DNA of 64,000 bases. Origin: Stieleria mannarensis (GTDB lineage: Bacteria > Planctomycetota > Planctomycetia > Pirellulales > Pirellulaceae). The DNA lies in assembly GCF_014154935.1 (NCBI RefSeq), contig NZ_JACEHH010000029.1:58134-122133 (forward strand), written 5' to 3'. Of the stretch, positions 46,307-53,894 are shown piece after piece. The stretch's first letter is position 1; each line of letters opens with the position of its first letter. A model generated the notes under the pieces. That model was given only the letters and a program-made list of their open reading frames with translations. It was not told the DNA's origin and ran no database searches. A program made the translations under genes and the position numbers.

Positions 46307-47548
46307 ATGGAAGAAACAAACATCAAAACCGTAGGCCGGTTTGAGCTCAAGAAACTGCTCAAACGCGAAGGGCGCCAGTCCGTCTATTTGGCCTACGATC
46401 CGCACTTGGATCGAGAGCTGACCATCCGGATCGCGGATTTTTCAGGTCTGGATCCCCAAGTCCGTAAGGATTTCGATGCCCGTGCCCACGCGCTGGCCAG
46501 CTTGCGGAATGCCCATTTGTCGGCCGTGTTGGATTTTGGCCAGGCCGATGGAGTCGATTACTTGGCCACGACGCTCGTCGCCGGCCCCAACTTGCGCGAG
46601 ATCACGGCCCAGAATGCCACGATCGAACCCAAGCAGGCTGCGTTGATCGAACCACGACAAGTCGCATTGCTGGTCGGCAAGCTCGCACTGGGCGTCAGCC
46701 AAATGCACGCCGCCGGACTGGTCCACGGATACCTGTCCCCCGAGGCCGTGGTGCTGGAAAAGAACGGTGAACCGGTGATCGCAGACCTGGGCATGCCGGG
46801 GATGCTGTTGTCGGAGGACGACGGCGAATCGGCCGAATTCCGCAACGAGTTTGCCGCCCCCGAGGTCTCGGTCGGATCCGGAGACGCGGTGCGCCCCCAA
46901 TCCGATGTCTATTCATTGGCCGCGATCGGGTTCTTCGTGCTGACCGGTCATGCCCCGCAATCGGCCGAAGAAGTGTTTCAAAATGCGTTGTACGCCGGCC
47001 TGGAGAAACAGGCCGCCGAGCAATTCAGACAGACCTTTGCCAAAGCATTGTCGTTCGGGGCCAGCGAACGCCATGCGTCGGCGCGTGAGCTGGCCACGGC
47101 GATGGACAGTCTGTTCCGCATGACGCCGCTGACCACGCAAAGCCGTGATCAGAAAAGCTCCCCGCCGGCGGCCGAAGAAGAGGTCGCAGCGCCGGAATAC
47201 GAACAATTCGACCTGCAGGAAATCGACGGCGCCCATGTCGTCCACCTTCACGATGCGAGCGTGCTGTCGACGGAGTCGCTGGTTCAAACCAAACGTGAAC
47301 TGTTCGCGATGGTGGAAAAGTGCGACCCGAAACGTCTGATCGTCAATTTCGCCTCCGTCCGGTTCTGCTCCTCGGAAACCGTCGGGATCTTGATCCAATT
47401 GCACTCCGAACTCAAACCGCGCCAAACACGTCTGTACCTGTGTGGGATGCGCGAATCGATTCGCGAGGTGTTCCGGGTGTTGAATTTGGATGGGACCGTG
47501 TTCGAAATCCGCGGCACGGTCACCAACGCACTCAAGAGCACTGAATGA
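46307..47548 (+). CDS. Pseudokinase fused to STAS domain (anti-anti-sigma type)
   Basis: This 413-residue protein has a Hanks-type kinase fold at residues 10-275 that lost its catalytic residues. The glycine loop is degraded (KREGRQSV), the VAIK lysine is R41 (LTIRIA), and HRDLKPEN reads H140-G-Y-L-S-P-E-A147, so catalytic Asp and Asn are gone. DLG (160-162) and APE (184-186) remain. Residues 297-413 are a STAS domain, with S355/S356 (RFCSSETVGIL) at the usual phosphoserine loop. STAS proteins are the antagonists that RsbW kinases phosphorylate and PP2C enzymes dephosphorylate; both genes flank this one. An SD-like GGAG lies ~12 bases upstream. Confidence 0.9.
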   Translation: MEETNIKTVGRFELKKLLKREGRQSVYLAYDPHLDRELTIRIADFSGLDPQVRKDFDARAHALASLRNAHLSAVLDFGQADGVDYLATTLVAGPNLREITAQNATIEPKQAALIEPRQVALLVGKLALGVSQMHAAGLVHGYLSPEAVVLEKNGEPVIADLGMPGMLLSEDDGESAEFRNEFAAPEVSVGSGDAVRPQSDVYSLAAIGFFVLTGHAPQSAEEVFQNALYAGLEKQAAEQFRQTFAKALSFGASERHASARELATAMDSLFRMTPLTTQSRDQKSSPPAAEEEVAAPEYEQFDLQEIDGAHVVHLHDASVLSTESLVQTKRELFAMVEKCDPKRLIVNFASVRFCSSETVGILIQLHSELKPRQTRLYLCGMRESIREVFRVLNLDGTVFEIRGTVTNALKSTE

Positions 47549-47629
47549 TTCGGTCCCGACAATGATGAAGTGTGGTCGTCTCATGCCACCGGGGCATTCA
47601 TTTCTGTGGACCGATTCGCGTCGATCTCG

Positions 47630-48799
47630 ATGATGGACAATCAGCCAAGCCAATCGGGTGCTGCCCCCGACGACCGGTTTCGGGTTCTGGTCGTCGAAGA
47701 TTCCCGCGTCGATCGAATGGTCGTGCGAGAGCGGTTGGAAAGGGACGGGCGTTTCACCGTGACCGAAGCCTCGACGCTGGCCGAGACCCTTGAGCGGCTC
47801 GCCGGCGGCCTTGCCCCAGACGCATTGATTCTGGATTTAAACCTGTCCGACTCGGCGGGGCTGGAGACGTTTTGCAAAATCCACGATCCGTTTCCTGACC
47901 AGCCGATCGTGATCTTGACCGGCCAGCACGACGAATCGCTGGGCATCACGGCGATGCGACTGGGCGCCCAAGACTACGTCGGCAAATCTCAATTAGATGG
48001 CGAAGTGCTGGTCCGGTCGTTGCTCTATGCGATCGAACGCCACAAGCGACGATTGGTCGAGCATCGACAGCGGACGGTCGATCGCGAGCTGCAGTTTGCC
48101 AAACAGATTCAAGAGTACCTGCTGCCCAACGATCCCCCGGAAATCCCGGGATTCGATGTCGCAGGACGCTGCGTGGCGATCGATTCGACCTCCGGCGACT
48201 TTTTCGATTTCATCGATCACGGCGACGGCAAGTGGGACATCGTCCTGGCGGACGTTTGCGGGCACGGGATCGGACCGGCGATGATCACCGTCGGCACGCG
48301 GCGTTTGCTACGTTCCATCGCGGCGTTGTACGAAGACGTCGGAAAACTGGTCACGATCGCCAACCACGGGATTTGCGAAGACACCTTCCAGTCGCTTTTC
48401 GTCACGCTGTTCTTTGCCCGGCTTGATCCCGCCGCCATGCGATTTACCTATGTCGGTGCCGGGCATCGTGGATTCTTGATCGAAGCCGATGGGCGGTCCG
48501 CGGAATTGTTGACCCAGGGTATTCCGACCGGCGTCGACCCGGAGCACACCTACCAGATTGATGGCAGCGTCGAACTCTCGCCCGGTCAGATCGTCTTGCT
48601 GATGACCGACGGAATTTGGGAGGCGCGGGACGGCGATCACGTTGCGTTCGGCAAAGACCGCGCGGTGGAAGTCGTGCATCAGCATCGCGAGAAATCGGCC
48701 TCGGAAATCGCTTCCGAGTTGATCGCCGCGGTGACCGCGTATTGCGATCCCGATCCGATCAAAGACGACGTGACGGCGGTCGTCATCAAGCCTCGCTGA
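47630..48799 (+). CDS. Receiver domain fused to RsbU/SpoIIE-type PP2C phosphatase
   Basis: ATG 47630 gives 389 residues (a GTG at 47570 is possible). Residues 17-130 are a receiver: E23/D24, phospho-acceptor D69 (LILDLNLSDSAG), T97 and K119. A coiled linker (RTVDRELQFAKQIQEYLLP) leads into a PP2C domain with the metal residues in SGDFFDF, LADVCGHGIGPA, MTDGIWEARD and KDDVTAVVI. RsbU-type enzymes dephosphorylate STAS antagonists and so release the target of the anti-sigma kinase. It follows the pseudokinase-STAS gene by 81 bases and its 3' end overlaps the convergent histidine kinase by 14 bases. Confidence 0.93.
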   Translation: MMDNQPSQSGAAPDDRFRVLVVEDSRVDRMVVRERLERDGRFTVTEASTLAETLERLAGGLAPDALILDLNLSDSAGLETFCKIHDPFPDQPIVILTGQHDESLGITAMRLGAQDYVGKSQLDGEVLVRSLLYAIERHKRRLVEHRQRTVDRELQFAKQIQEYLLPNDPPEIPGFDVAGRCVAIDSTSGDFFDFIDHGDGKWDIVLADVCGHGIGPAMITVGTRRLLRSIAALYEDVGKLVTIANHGICEDTFQSLFVTLFFARLDPAAMRFTYVGAGHRGFLIEADGRSAELLTQGIPTGVDPEHTYQIDGSVELSPGQIVLLMTDGIWEARDGDHVAFGKDRAVEVVHQHREKSASEIASELIAAVTAYCDPDPIKDDVTAVVIKPR

Positions 48800-50102
48800 T
48801 TTCACGATTGGCCGGCAGCGCTAACGTGAATCTCGCTCCCCCCAGTTCACTCTCGGACACCGCCACCGTCCCGCCATTCCGCTCGGCAATCCGCCGGACC
48901 AACGCCAACCCGAGCCCGGTGCCGGCCTGAGCGTCTGTGTCGCTTGCTTCGCCGGCGAGTCGCTGAAAGGGCTGAAAGACCGTGTCGCGATCCGCCGCGG
49001 CGATGCCTTTGCCGTCGTCGTCGATCAGGCAACAAAGCTCGTCACCCGATTCGGTCACGGAGACGACGACTTTGGAAGCCGCGTATTTTCCGGCGTTGCT
49101 GATCAAGTTGCCGATCGCCCGCGCGATCGCGGTTCGATCACCGTTGATCTCCGCAATCGTCTCCGAGATCGCGTTGCAAAAATCGATGTCTCGGTACAGC
49201 GGGGCGTGATACTCGATCAACTCGGAAACCAAATTCCGGACATCAAAGGATTCGCAGCATCGCGACGCTGACTCCGCTTGGGAACCTTCGGCATCCAGCC
49301 GCACGTAGGTCAGCAGTTCGCCGACCAGATCGTCCAATTGATCGGTCGCCACTTCGATCGAGGCCAACCGCTGGGCTCGCTCGTCCTGATCGTCCGCCGA
49401 CGCAATCAATTCGGTCGCAAACCGGATCCGGGCCAACGGGGTACGCAACTCGTGCGAGACCATCTGCAGCAATTCACGCTGGGATCGCAACAGGTTTTCG
49501 ACGCGATCGGCCATGGTGTTGAACGCTTCTGCCAGCGGTCCGCTATGCCGAAATCTGCCGTAATCGATTCGTGCACTCAAGTCACCGCCGGCGATGGCGA
49601 GCGCCGTTCGCTCGACGCCGCGCAGTTGTTTGCTGATCGGATGCAGCAGAAACGCAATCCCGATCGCGGTCAACAAAAACACGCCCCCGAGGCCCAGGGA
49701 AAGTTCGGCTTGGCTCGGCTCGTCAAATCTCGGCAGGGGCCCCAGTTCGACCAGATACGGAGAATCGGGAATGGCCGTTTCCAGCCGATCGAAATACAGG
49801 ATGCTTTCGCCGCGATCCAAACGTTCGACCGACGTCTGGTCCATCGGACGATTCTCACGCGACACCACACGGATCGGATAGTCGAACTGGCTTTTCAGGT
49901 ACTGCATGGTTTCGGGAAACCCGTCTTCACCACCGGCGACGATTCGATCGCGCGCCAGACGTCCGCTGCCGGCAAAGATGTCTTCGATCACGGGGATGTT
50001 TTCTGCGACCGAACTCTTGCGAAATACAACGGTCTGAATCAACCACGCGGCGATCAAGATGACGATCACCCCCAGGTAGAATCGCAGGAACAATCGCGTC
50101 AT
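48786..50102 (-). CDS. Membrane sensor histidine kinase
   Basis: This 438-residue kinase has two membrane helices (about 8-25 and 136-154) enclosing a ~110-residue periplasmic sensor, a HAMP region, HisKA with H217 (MVSHELRTPLAR) and a HATPase domain (N box AIGNLISNAGKYA, G1 DDDGKGI, F box and GTGLGLALVRRIAERN). The layout matches RstB/EnvZ-type kinases. The partner regulator is encoded 9 bases upstream on the same strand. The signal is unknown. Whether it also phosphorylates the neighbouring receiver fusions cannot be told. Confidence 0.94.
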   Translation of the reverse strand: MTRLFLRFYLGVIVILIAAWLIQTVVFRKSSVAENIPVIEDIFAGSGRLARDRIVAGGEDGFPETMQYLKSQFDYPIRVVSRENRPMDQTSVERLDRGESILYFDRLETAIPDSPYLVELGPLPRFDEPSQAELSLGLGGVFLLTAIGIAFLLHPISKQLRGVERTALAIAGGDLSARIDYGRFRHSGPLAEAFNTMADRVENLLRSQRELLQMVSHELRTPLARIRFATELIASADDQDERAQRLASIEVATDQLDDLVGELLTYVRLDAEGSQAESASRCCESFDVRNLVSELIEYHAPLYRDIDFCNAISETIAEINGDRTAIARAIGNLISNAGKYAASKVVVSVTESGDELCCLIDDDGKGIAAADRDTVFQPFQRLAGEASDTDAQAGTGLGLALVRRIAERNGGTVAVSESELGGARFTLALPANREISEA

Positions 50103-50111
50103 GGCGTCACA

Positions 50112-50813
50112 TCATTTGGCATAGAGATACCCGACGCCGCGCACGGACTTGATGCGGGTCGGCTTGTGGGGATCGTCGCCCAGTTTTCGACGCAACCGCG
50201 AAACGCGCAAGTCCAGGGAGCGATCCATGCCATCATAGGGGATTTCCAAAAGATTTACGTACAGTTCCTTGCGCGAGACCACCGTGCCGGCGCGGCGGGC
50301 CAGGTATTCGATCAAGTCGAACTCGGCGGTCGTCAGTTCGATCGCTTGATCCCCGACCGTGACGCTGCGACTGCCAAGGCTGATGCTCAAGTCGCCCACC
50401 ACGATGTCGGCCGAGCGGGCAGTCGACTCGGAGGAACTGGAATCGAACCGACGAAGATGGATTTTTAATCGAGCGAGCAGGGCATTGGGACGCACCGGTT
50501 TGCTCATGAAGTCGTCTGCCCCGGCCTCCAACGCCACGACTTCATCCATCTCCTCGCCACGCGCGGTCAACACGAGGATCGGTCCGCCGAAGCTGGGACG
50601 GATGCTGTTGCAAACACTGAAACCGTCCGCCCCCGGCAGCCCGATGTCCAAGATGACCGCGTCATAGGATTCGGTTTCGATTCGGCGGATCGCCGCCAAG
50701 CCGTTCGCCTCGACCGACACGCGGTATCCCTTGCCGGTCAAAAAGTCTTTCATCATGCCGGACAACTCCGCGTCGTCTTCGACCAGCAGCAAATGGTGGG
50801 GGGAATCACTCAT
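50112..50813 (-). CDS. OmpR-family response regulator
   Basis: This 233-residue regulator has a receiver with phospho-acceptor D56 (VILDIGLPGADG), T83 region (ILVLTARGEE) and K105 (DFMSKPVRPN), followed by a winged-helix DNA-binding domain (IELTTAEFDLIEYLARRAG, DRSLDLRVSRLRRKLGDD, IKSVRGVGYLYA). It is the first gene of a two-gene operon with the histidine kinase. The palindromic-element half copy at 50890-50926 lies in its upstream region. Target genes are unknown. Confidence 0.95.
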   Translation of the reverse strand: MSDSPHHLLLVEDDAELSGMMKDFLTGKGYRVSVEANGLAAIRRIETESYDAVILDIGLPGADGFSVCNSIRPSFGGPILVLTARGEEMDEVVALEAGADDFMSKPVRPNALLARLKIHLRRFDSSSSESTARSADIVVGDLSISLGSRSVTVGDQAIELTTAEFDLIEYLARRAGTVVSRKELYVNLLEIPYDGMDRSLDLRVSRLRRKLGDDPHKPTRIKSVRGVGYLYAK

Positions 50814-50889
50814 GCGTTGCTTCCTTCGTCAGCGTGCAACGCGAACTGCCCACCGCGATGCACATGAAATGTTGCCAATCGCCGTTCCC

Positions 50890-50926
50890 ACGTAGCTACC
50901 TTCGCCAGAAGGTGGATCCGCAGAAT
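50890..50926. repeat. Half copy of the GTAGCTACCTTCGCCAG element
   Basis: ACGTAGCTACCTTCGCCAGA and AGGTGGATCC at 50891-50920 match the left arm of the palindrome at 14118-14150. The matching right arm (CTGGCGAGCCTAGC) is missing here, so it is a truncated or degraded copy. It lies in the 207-base divergent gap between the response regulator and the WD40 gene. Confidence 0.6.
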
Positions 50927-51020
50927 TTCCCGTGCTCCGGGGAGCGTCGTGACATGCCCGCGGTATCCATGGGTCGCAAAGATTATATTGGATACAGCCT
51001 CCGCCCATTTGACCAAACCA

Positions 51021-51953
51021 ATGATGACTCTCGTTCGATCCCTGTTGTTTCTCTCGGTGACCATGGCCGTTTCGCTTTGCCGTGCCGGCGAGCCGCCGAT
51101 CACCGCCATCGTCTTTGCTCCGGGCGGTTCGTCGCTGGTCGCCAGTTCCCAGGCCGGTGTGGCCGTCTACCGCTGGCCGGAACTTCAGCTGCAACGAATG
51201 ATTCAGGTGTCATCGCCCAATCTTCACGACCTTGCATTTTCCCCCGGCGGCGAACGTCTGGCCGTCGCCGGCGGAACTCCAGCGGAAAACGGAACCGTCG
51301 AAATCCTTTCCTGGCCCGACGGCGATGCGCTGCGAATCCTCGACGGACATTTTGATTCCGCCATGGCCATCGACTGGATGGACGAAACCCGACTCGCCTC
51401 GGCCGGCCTGGATCACAACGTGCTGATTTGGGACACCACCACAGGCGAACAATTGTTGACGCTGAAAGGACACTCGCGAGGCGTCTTGACGATCGAGCAT
51501 CTTGACGCCCCGGGGCTGATCGTCAGTGCGGGGATCGACCAAAGTCTTCGTGTCTGGGAAACACAAACCGGCACGCTTATTCGCAACATGGCGATCCATG
51601 TTCAACCGGTCGGCTGTGTCGCGTTGCGTCCATCCAATGCCGGGTTGCCGATGATCGCCTCGGCCAGCGACGACGCGACGGTCCGGTTTTGGCAACCGAC
51701 CATCGGGCGCATGGTGCGTTTCGCAAGGCTGCCGTCAAAACCACGGCAAATCCGCTGGCTGCACGACGGGTCGCACGTCGCAGCCTGTTGTGACGACGGC
51801 AAGGTATATTTGATCCACCCCGAGACCGTTCAGGTGACGGCGATCGGCCAGGGCATCGACGGGCCCGCCTACGCGATCGCCATCGCCCCTGGCGGCCGCA
51901 ACGTCCTGGTCGGCGGAACCAACGCCGCACTGATCCAAATCGAATTGCCATAA
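51021..51953 (+). CDS. Secreted WD40 repeat protein
   Basis: ATG 51021 (or the adjacent ATG 51024) gives about 310 residues with a signal peptide (hydrophobic segment 6-20, LCRAGEP). Five to seven WD40 blades are visible, for example VSSPNLHDLAFSPGGERLAV, LDHNVLIWDTTTGEQLLTL and IVSAGIDQSLRVWETQTGTL. A single seven-bladed propeller, without catalytic domain, suggests a periplasmic scaffold. An in-frame start at 50949 was rejected because the signal peptide starts at 51021. The next gene begins 83 bases on. Confidence 0.88.
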   Translation: MMTLVRSLLFLSVTMAVSLCRAGEPPITAIVFAPGGSSLVASSQAGVAVYRWPELQLQRMIQVSSPNLHDLAFSPGGERLAVAGGTPAENGTVEILSWPDGDALRILDGHFDSAMAIDWMDETRLASAGLDHNVLIWDTTTGEQLLTLKGHSRGVLTIEHLDAPGLIVSAGIDQSLRVWETQTGTLIRNMAIHVQPVGCVALRPSNAGLPMIASASDDATVRFWQPTIGRMVRFARLPSKPRQIRWLHDGSHVAACCDDGKVYLIHPETVQVTAIGQGIDGPAYAIAIAPGGRNVLVGGTNAALIQIELP

Positions 51954-51973
51954 CCATCCACCACCCCGCCATC

Positions 51974-52008
51974 GCCCCATCATTCTGCCCCGAATCATTC
52001 TGCCCAAG
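51974..52008. repeat. CATTCTGCCCC double module
   Basis: GCCCCATCATTCTGCCCCGA and ATCATTCTGCCC form two units of the module family seen at 22795-22820 in the same orientation. They fill most of the 83-base gap between the WD40 and PQQ genes and have no facing partner block here. Confidence 0.7.
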
Positions 52009-52036
52009 CCCTCCACCCACCTCCGCGAGAACTGCC

Positions 52037-53281
52037 ATGCGAGTTGCTCCCGTTTCGATGTCATTGCTAGTTGCAACCACCTTCTTGTTGAATGCTCACG
52101 CCGCCGATTGGCCCCAATTTCGCGGCCCCGGCGGTCAGGGCGTGACGCATGAAACCGACCTGCCGCTGGTCTGGAGCGAAACCGAGAACGTCGTGTGGAA
52201 AACGGAACTCCCGGGATCCGGCGCGTCCAGCCCGATCGCACTCGGTGACCGCTTGTACCTGACCTGCTACAGCGGGTACGGCATCGACCGCGAGACCCCC
52301 GGGCGGATGGAAGACCTGACGTTGCACGTGGTTTGCTTGGCCAGCGACGGGTCGACGATTTGGGATCAGCACGTCCAGCCCAAACTGCCCGAATCGGAAC
52401 GCGTCCGGGATCACGGCTATGCGGCGGCCACCCCCGTCACCGACGGTGAATCCCTGTACGTCTTCTTCGGCAAAACGGGCGTCTTGAAATTCGACCTGGA
52501 CGGCAACCAACTCTGGCAGGCCGACGTGGGCGACAACACCCACGGCTGGGGATGTGGCACGTCGCCGGTCCTGTACAAGAATCTGGTGATCGTCAACGCC
52601 AGTGTCGAAAGCGGTTCGCTGGTGGCGATCGACAAGAGTAACGGGCAAGAGGTTTGGCGTGCCGATGGGATGAAGGCTTCGTGGAACACGCCACACTTGG
52701 TCGACGTCGACGGCGGCAAGCAAGAACTGGTCGTCAGCGTGAAAGACAAGATTCTGGCGTTTGATCCGGCAACCGGCGATCCCTTGTGGAACTGCGACGG
52801 CATCCAAGACTACGTCTGCCCCAGCATCGTCTCGCAAGACGGCGTCGTCTATGTGATCGGCGGCCGGACCTCGCGAGCCATTGCGGTCCGCGCCGGCGGT
52901 CGGGGTGACGTCACCGACACGCACCGTTTGTGGGAAGCCAAGGCGGGAGCGAACGTCGTATCGCCCGTCATCCACCAGGGTCACCTGTATTGGGTCAGCG
53001 ACCGCAACACGATCGCCTACTGCGTGCGACTGGCCGACGGCGAAGTGATTTACGCCGAGCGGTTTCGCGGCCAGCCCTATGCGTCGGCCCTGGTCGGCGA
53101 CGGCAAACTGTACGTCGTGACGCGAAACGGAGGCACCTACGTCTTGGCCGCCAAACCGGAATTCGAGCAACTGGCGCACAACCGGCTCGACGACCGCAGC
53201 ACGTTCAACGCCAGTCCGATCGTCGCCGGCGGCAAACTCTATTTGCGTAGCGACAAAAACCTGTATTGCATCGGCAAGTAA
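52037..53281 (+). CDS. Secreted PQQ-repeat (BamB-like) propeller protein
   Basis: This 414-residue protein has a signal peptide (hydrophobic 8-18, NAHAADWP) followed by PQQ-like blades, starting WPQFRGPGGQGVTHETDLPL, an N-terminus very common in planctomycete PQQ proteins. Blade motifs include LKFDLDGNQLWQADVGD, AIDKSNGQEVWRADG and FDPATGDPLWNCDG. Such proteins resemble outer-membrane assembly factor BamB and quinoprotein dehydrogenases, but no catalytic site was seen. It may share a transcript with the WD40 gene. Confidence 0.88.
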   Translation: MRVAPVSMSLLVATTFLLNAHAADWPQFRGPGGQGVTHETDLPLVWSETENVVWKTELPGSGASSPIALGDRLYLTCYSGYGIDRETPGRMEDLTLHVVCLASDGSTIWDQHVQPKLPESERVRDHGYAAATPVTDGESLYVFFGKTGVLKFDLDGNQLWQADVGDNTHGWGCGTSPVLYKNLVIVNASVESGSLVAIDKSNGQEVWRADGMKASWNTPHLVDVDGGKQELVVSVKDKILAFDPATGDPLWNCDGIQDYVCPSIVSQDGVVYVIGGRTSRAIAVRAGGRGDVTDTHRLWEAKAGANVVSPVIHQGHLYWVSDRNTIAYCVRLADGEVIYAERFRGQPYASALVGDGKLYVVTRNGGTYVLAAKPEFEQLAHNRLDDRSTFNASPIVAGGKLYLRSDKNLYCIGK

Positions 53282-53370
53282 GTACGACGGCCCTTCCGGC
53301 CGGTCGCCGCTCGCTGCGGGGAACGTGAAATGTATTGCTGATTCATTACGATGCGATCCCACTCCCATAT

Positions 53371-53467
53371 GGCTCCCCTCTCCCCAAAACAGATCGCGCG
53401 AAAAAGACTGATCAAAGAGTGTCGTCGATCGCGATCTGTTTTGGGGAGAGGGGCTGGGGGTGAGGGG
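53371..53467. repeat. Palindromic CCCCTCTCCCCAAAACAG-type element
   Basis: GGCTCCCCTCTCCCCAAAAC at 53371 pairs with GTTTTGGGGAGAGGGGC ending at 53454, and the arms extend through CAGATCGCG/CGCGATCTG. The outer part matches the element at 6550 while the inner part differs. It is the first of three repeats in the 613-base gap 53282-53894; no gene was seen in that gap. Confidence 0.75.
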
Positions 53468-53620
53468 CTCGTCATCGATTAGCTGCACATCGATTGCCCC
53501 ACCAAATTTCGATCGATTCTGTGATGCAATTGTTGCCGGCTCTCTTCACTTCGGCGTGGAATATCTGCGTCAAATCTCCCACGCTCCAATGCTTCGTCGA
53601 AGGCTGGGAATCCCCCTCAC

Positions 53621-53690
53621 CCCCGGCCCCTCTCCCCCAGAAAACCTGACTCGCTGAAGCTCGCTAGGATTTCTGGGGGAGAGGGGAGAC
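53621..53690. repeat. Second copy of the 6550-type palindrome
   Basis: GGCCCCTCTCCCCCAGAAAA at 53625 faces GATTTCTGGGGGAGAGGGGA at 53668-53687. The loop includes CTGACTCGCTGAAGCTCGC, close to the loop at 6577-6592 read on the other strand. This is the same element as at 6550-6619. Confidence 0.75.
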
Positions 53691-53818
53691 AGAATCATCA
53701 AGATCGTCTTGCAATGAAACGAGTCTAACAACCTTTGTCTGGAAACATTGTCTTGCTCGCAAGGGTAGGATATTGGTCAGTAATTAATTTCACGTCCCAA
53801 GCAGCGACAGGTTGGGAA

Positions 53819-53876
53819 TCGCCTAAAGGCTAGACACCAACGGTTGGTGATCGCCCCAAGGCTAGACACCAACGGT
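53819..53876. repeat. Tandem GCCTAAAGGCTAGACACCAACGG units
   Basis: Two successive units, ATCGCCTAAAGGCTAGACAC (53819) and ATCGCCCCAAGGCTAGACAC (53850), each continue into CAACGGTT. They match one arm of the palindrome at 33957-34030. Here they are tandem and not inverted. Confidence 0.65.
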
Positions 53877-53894
53877 TCCCGCCTCCCCCCGCGC

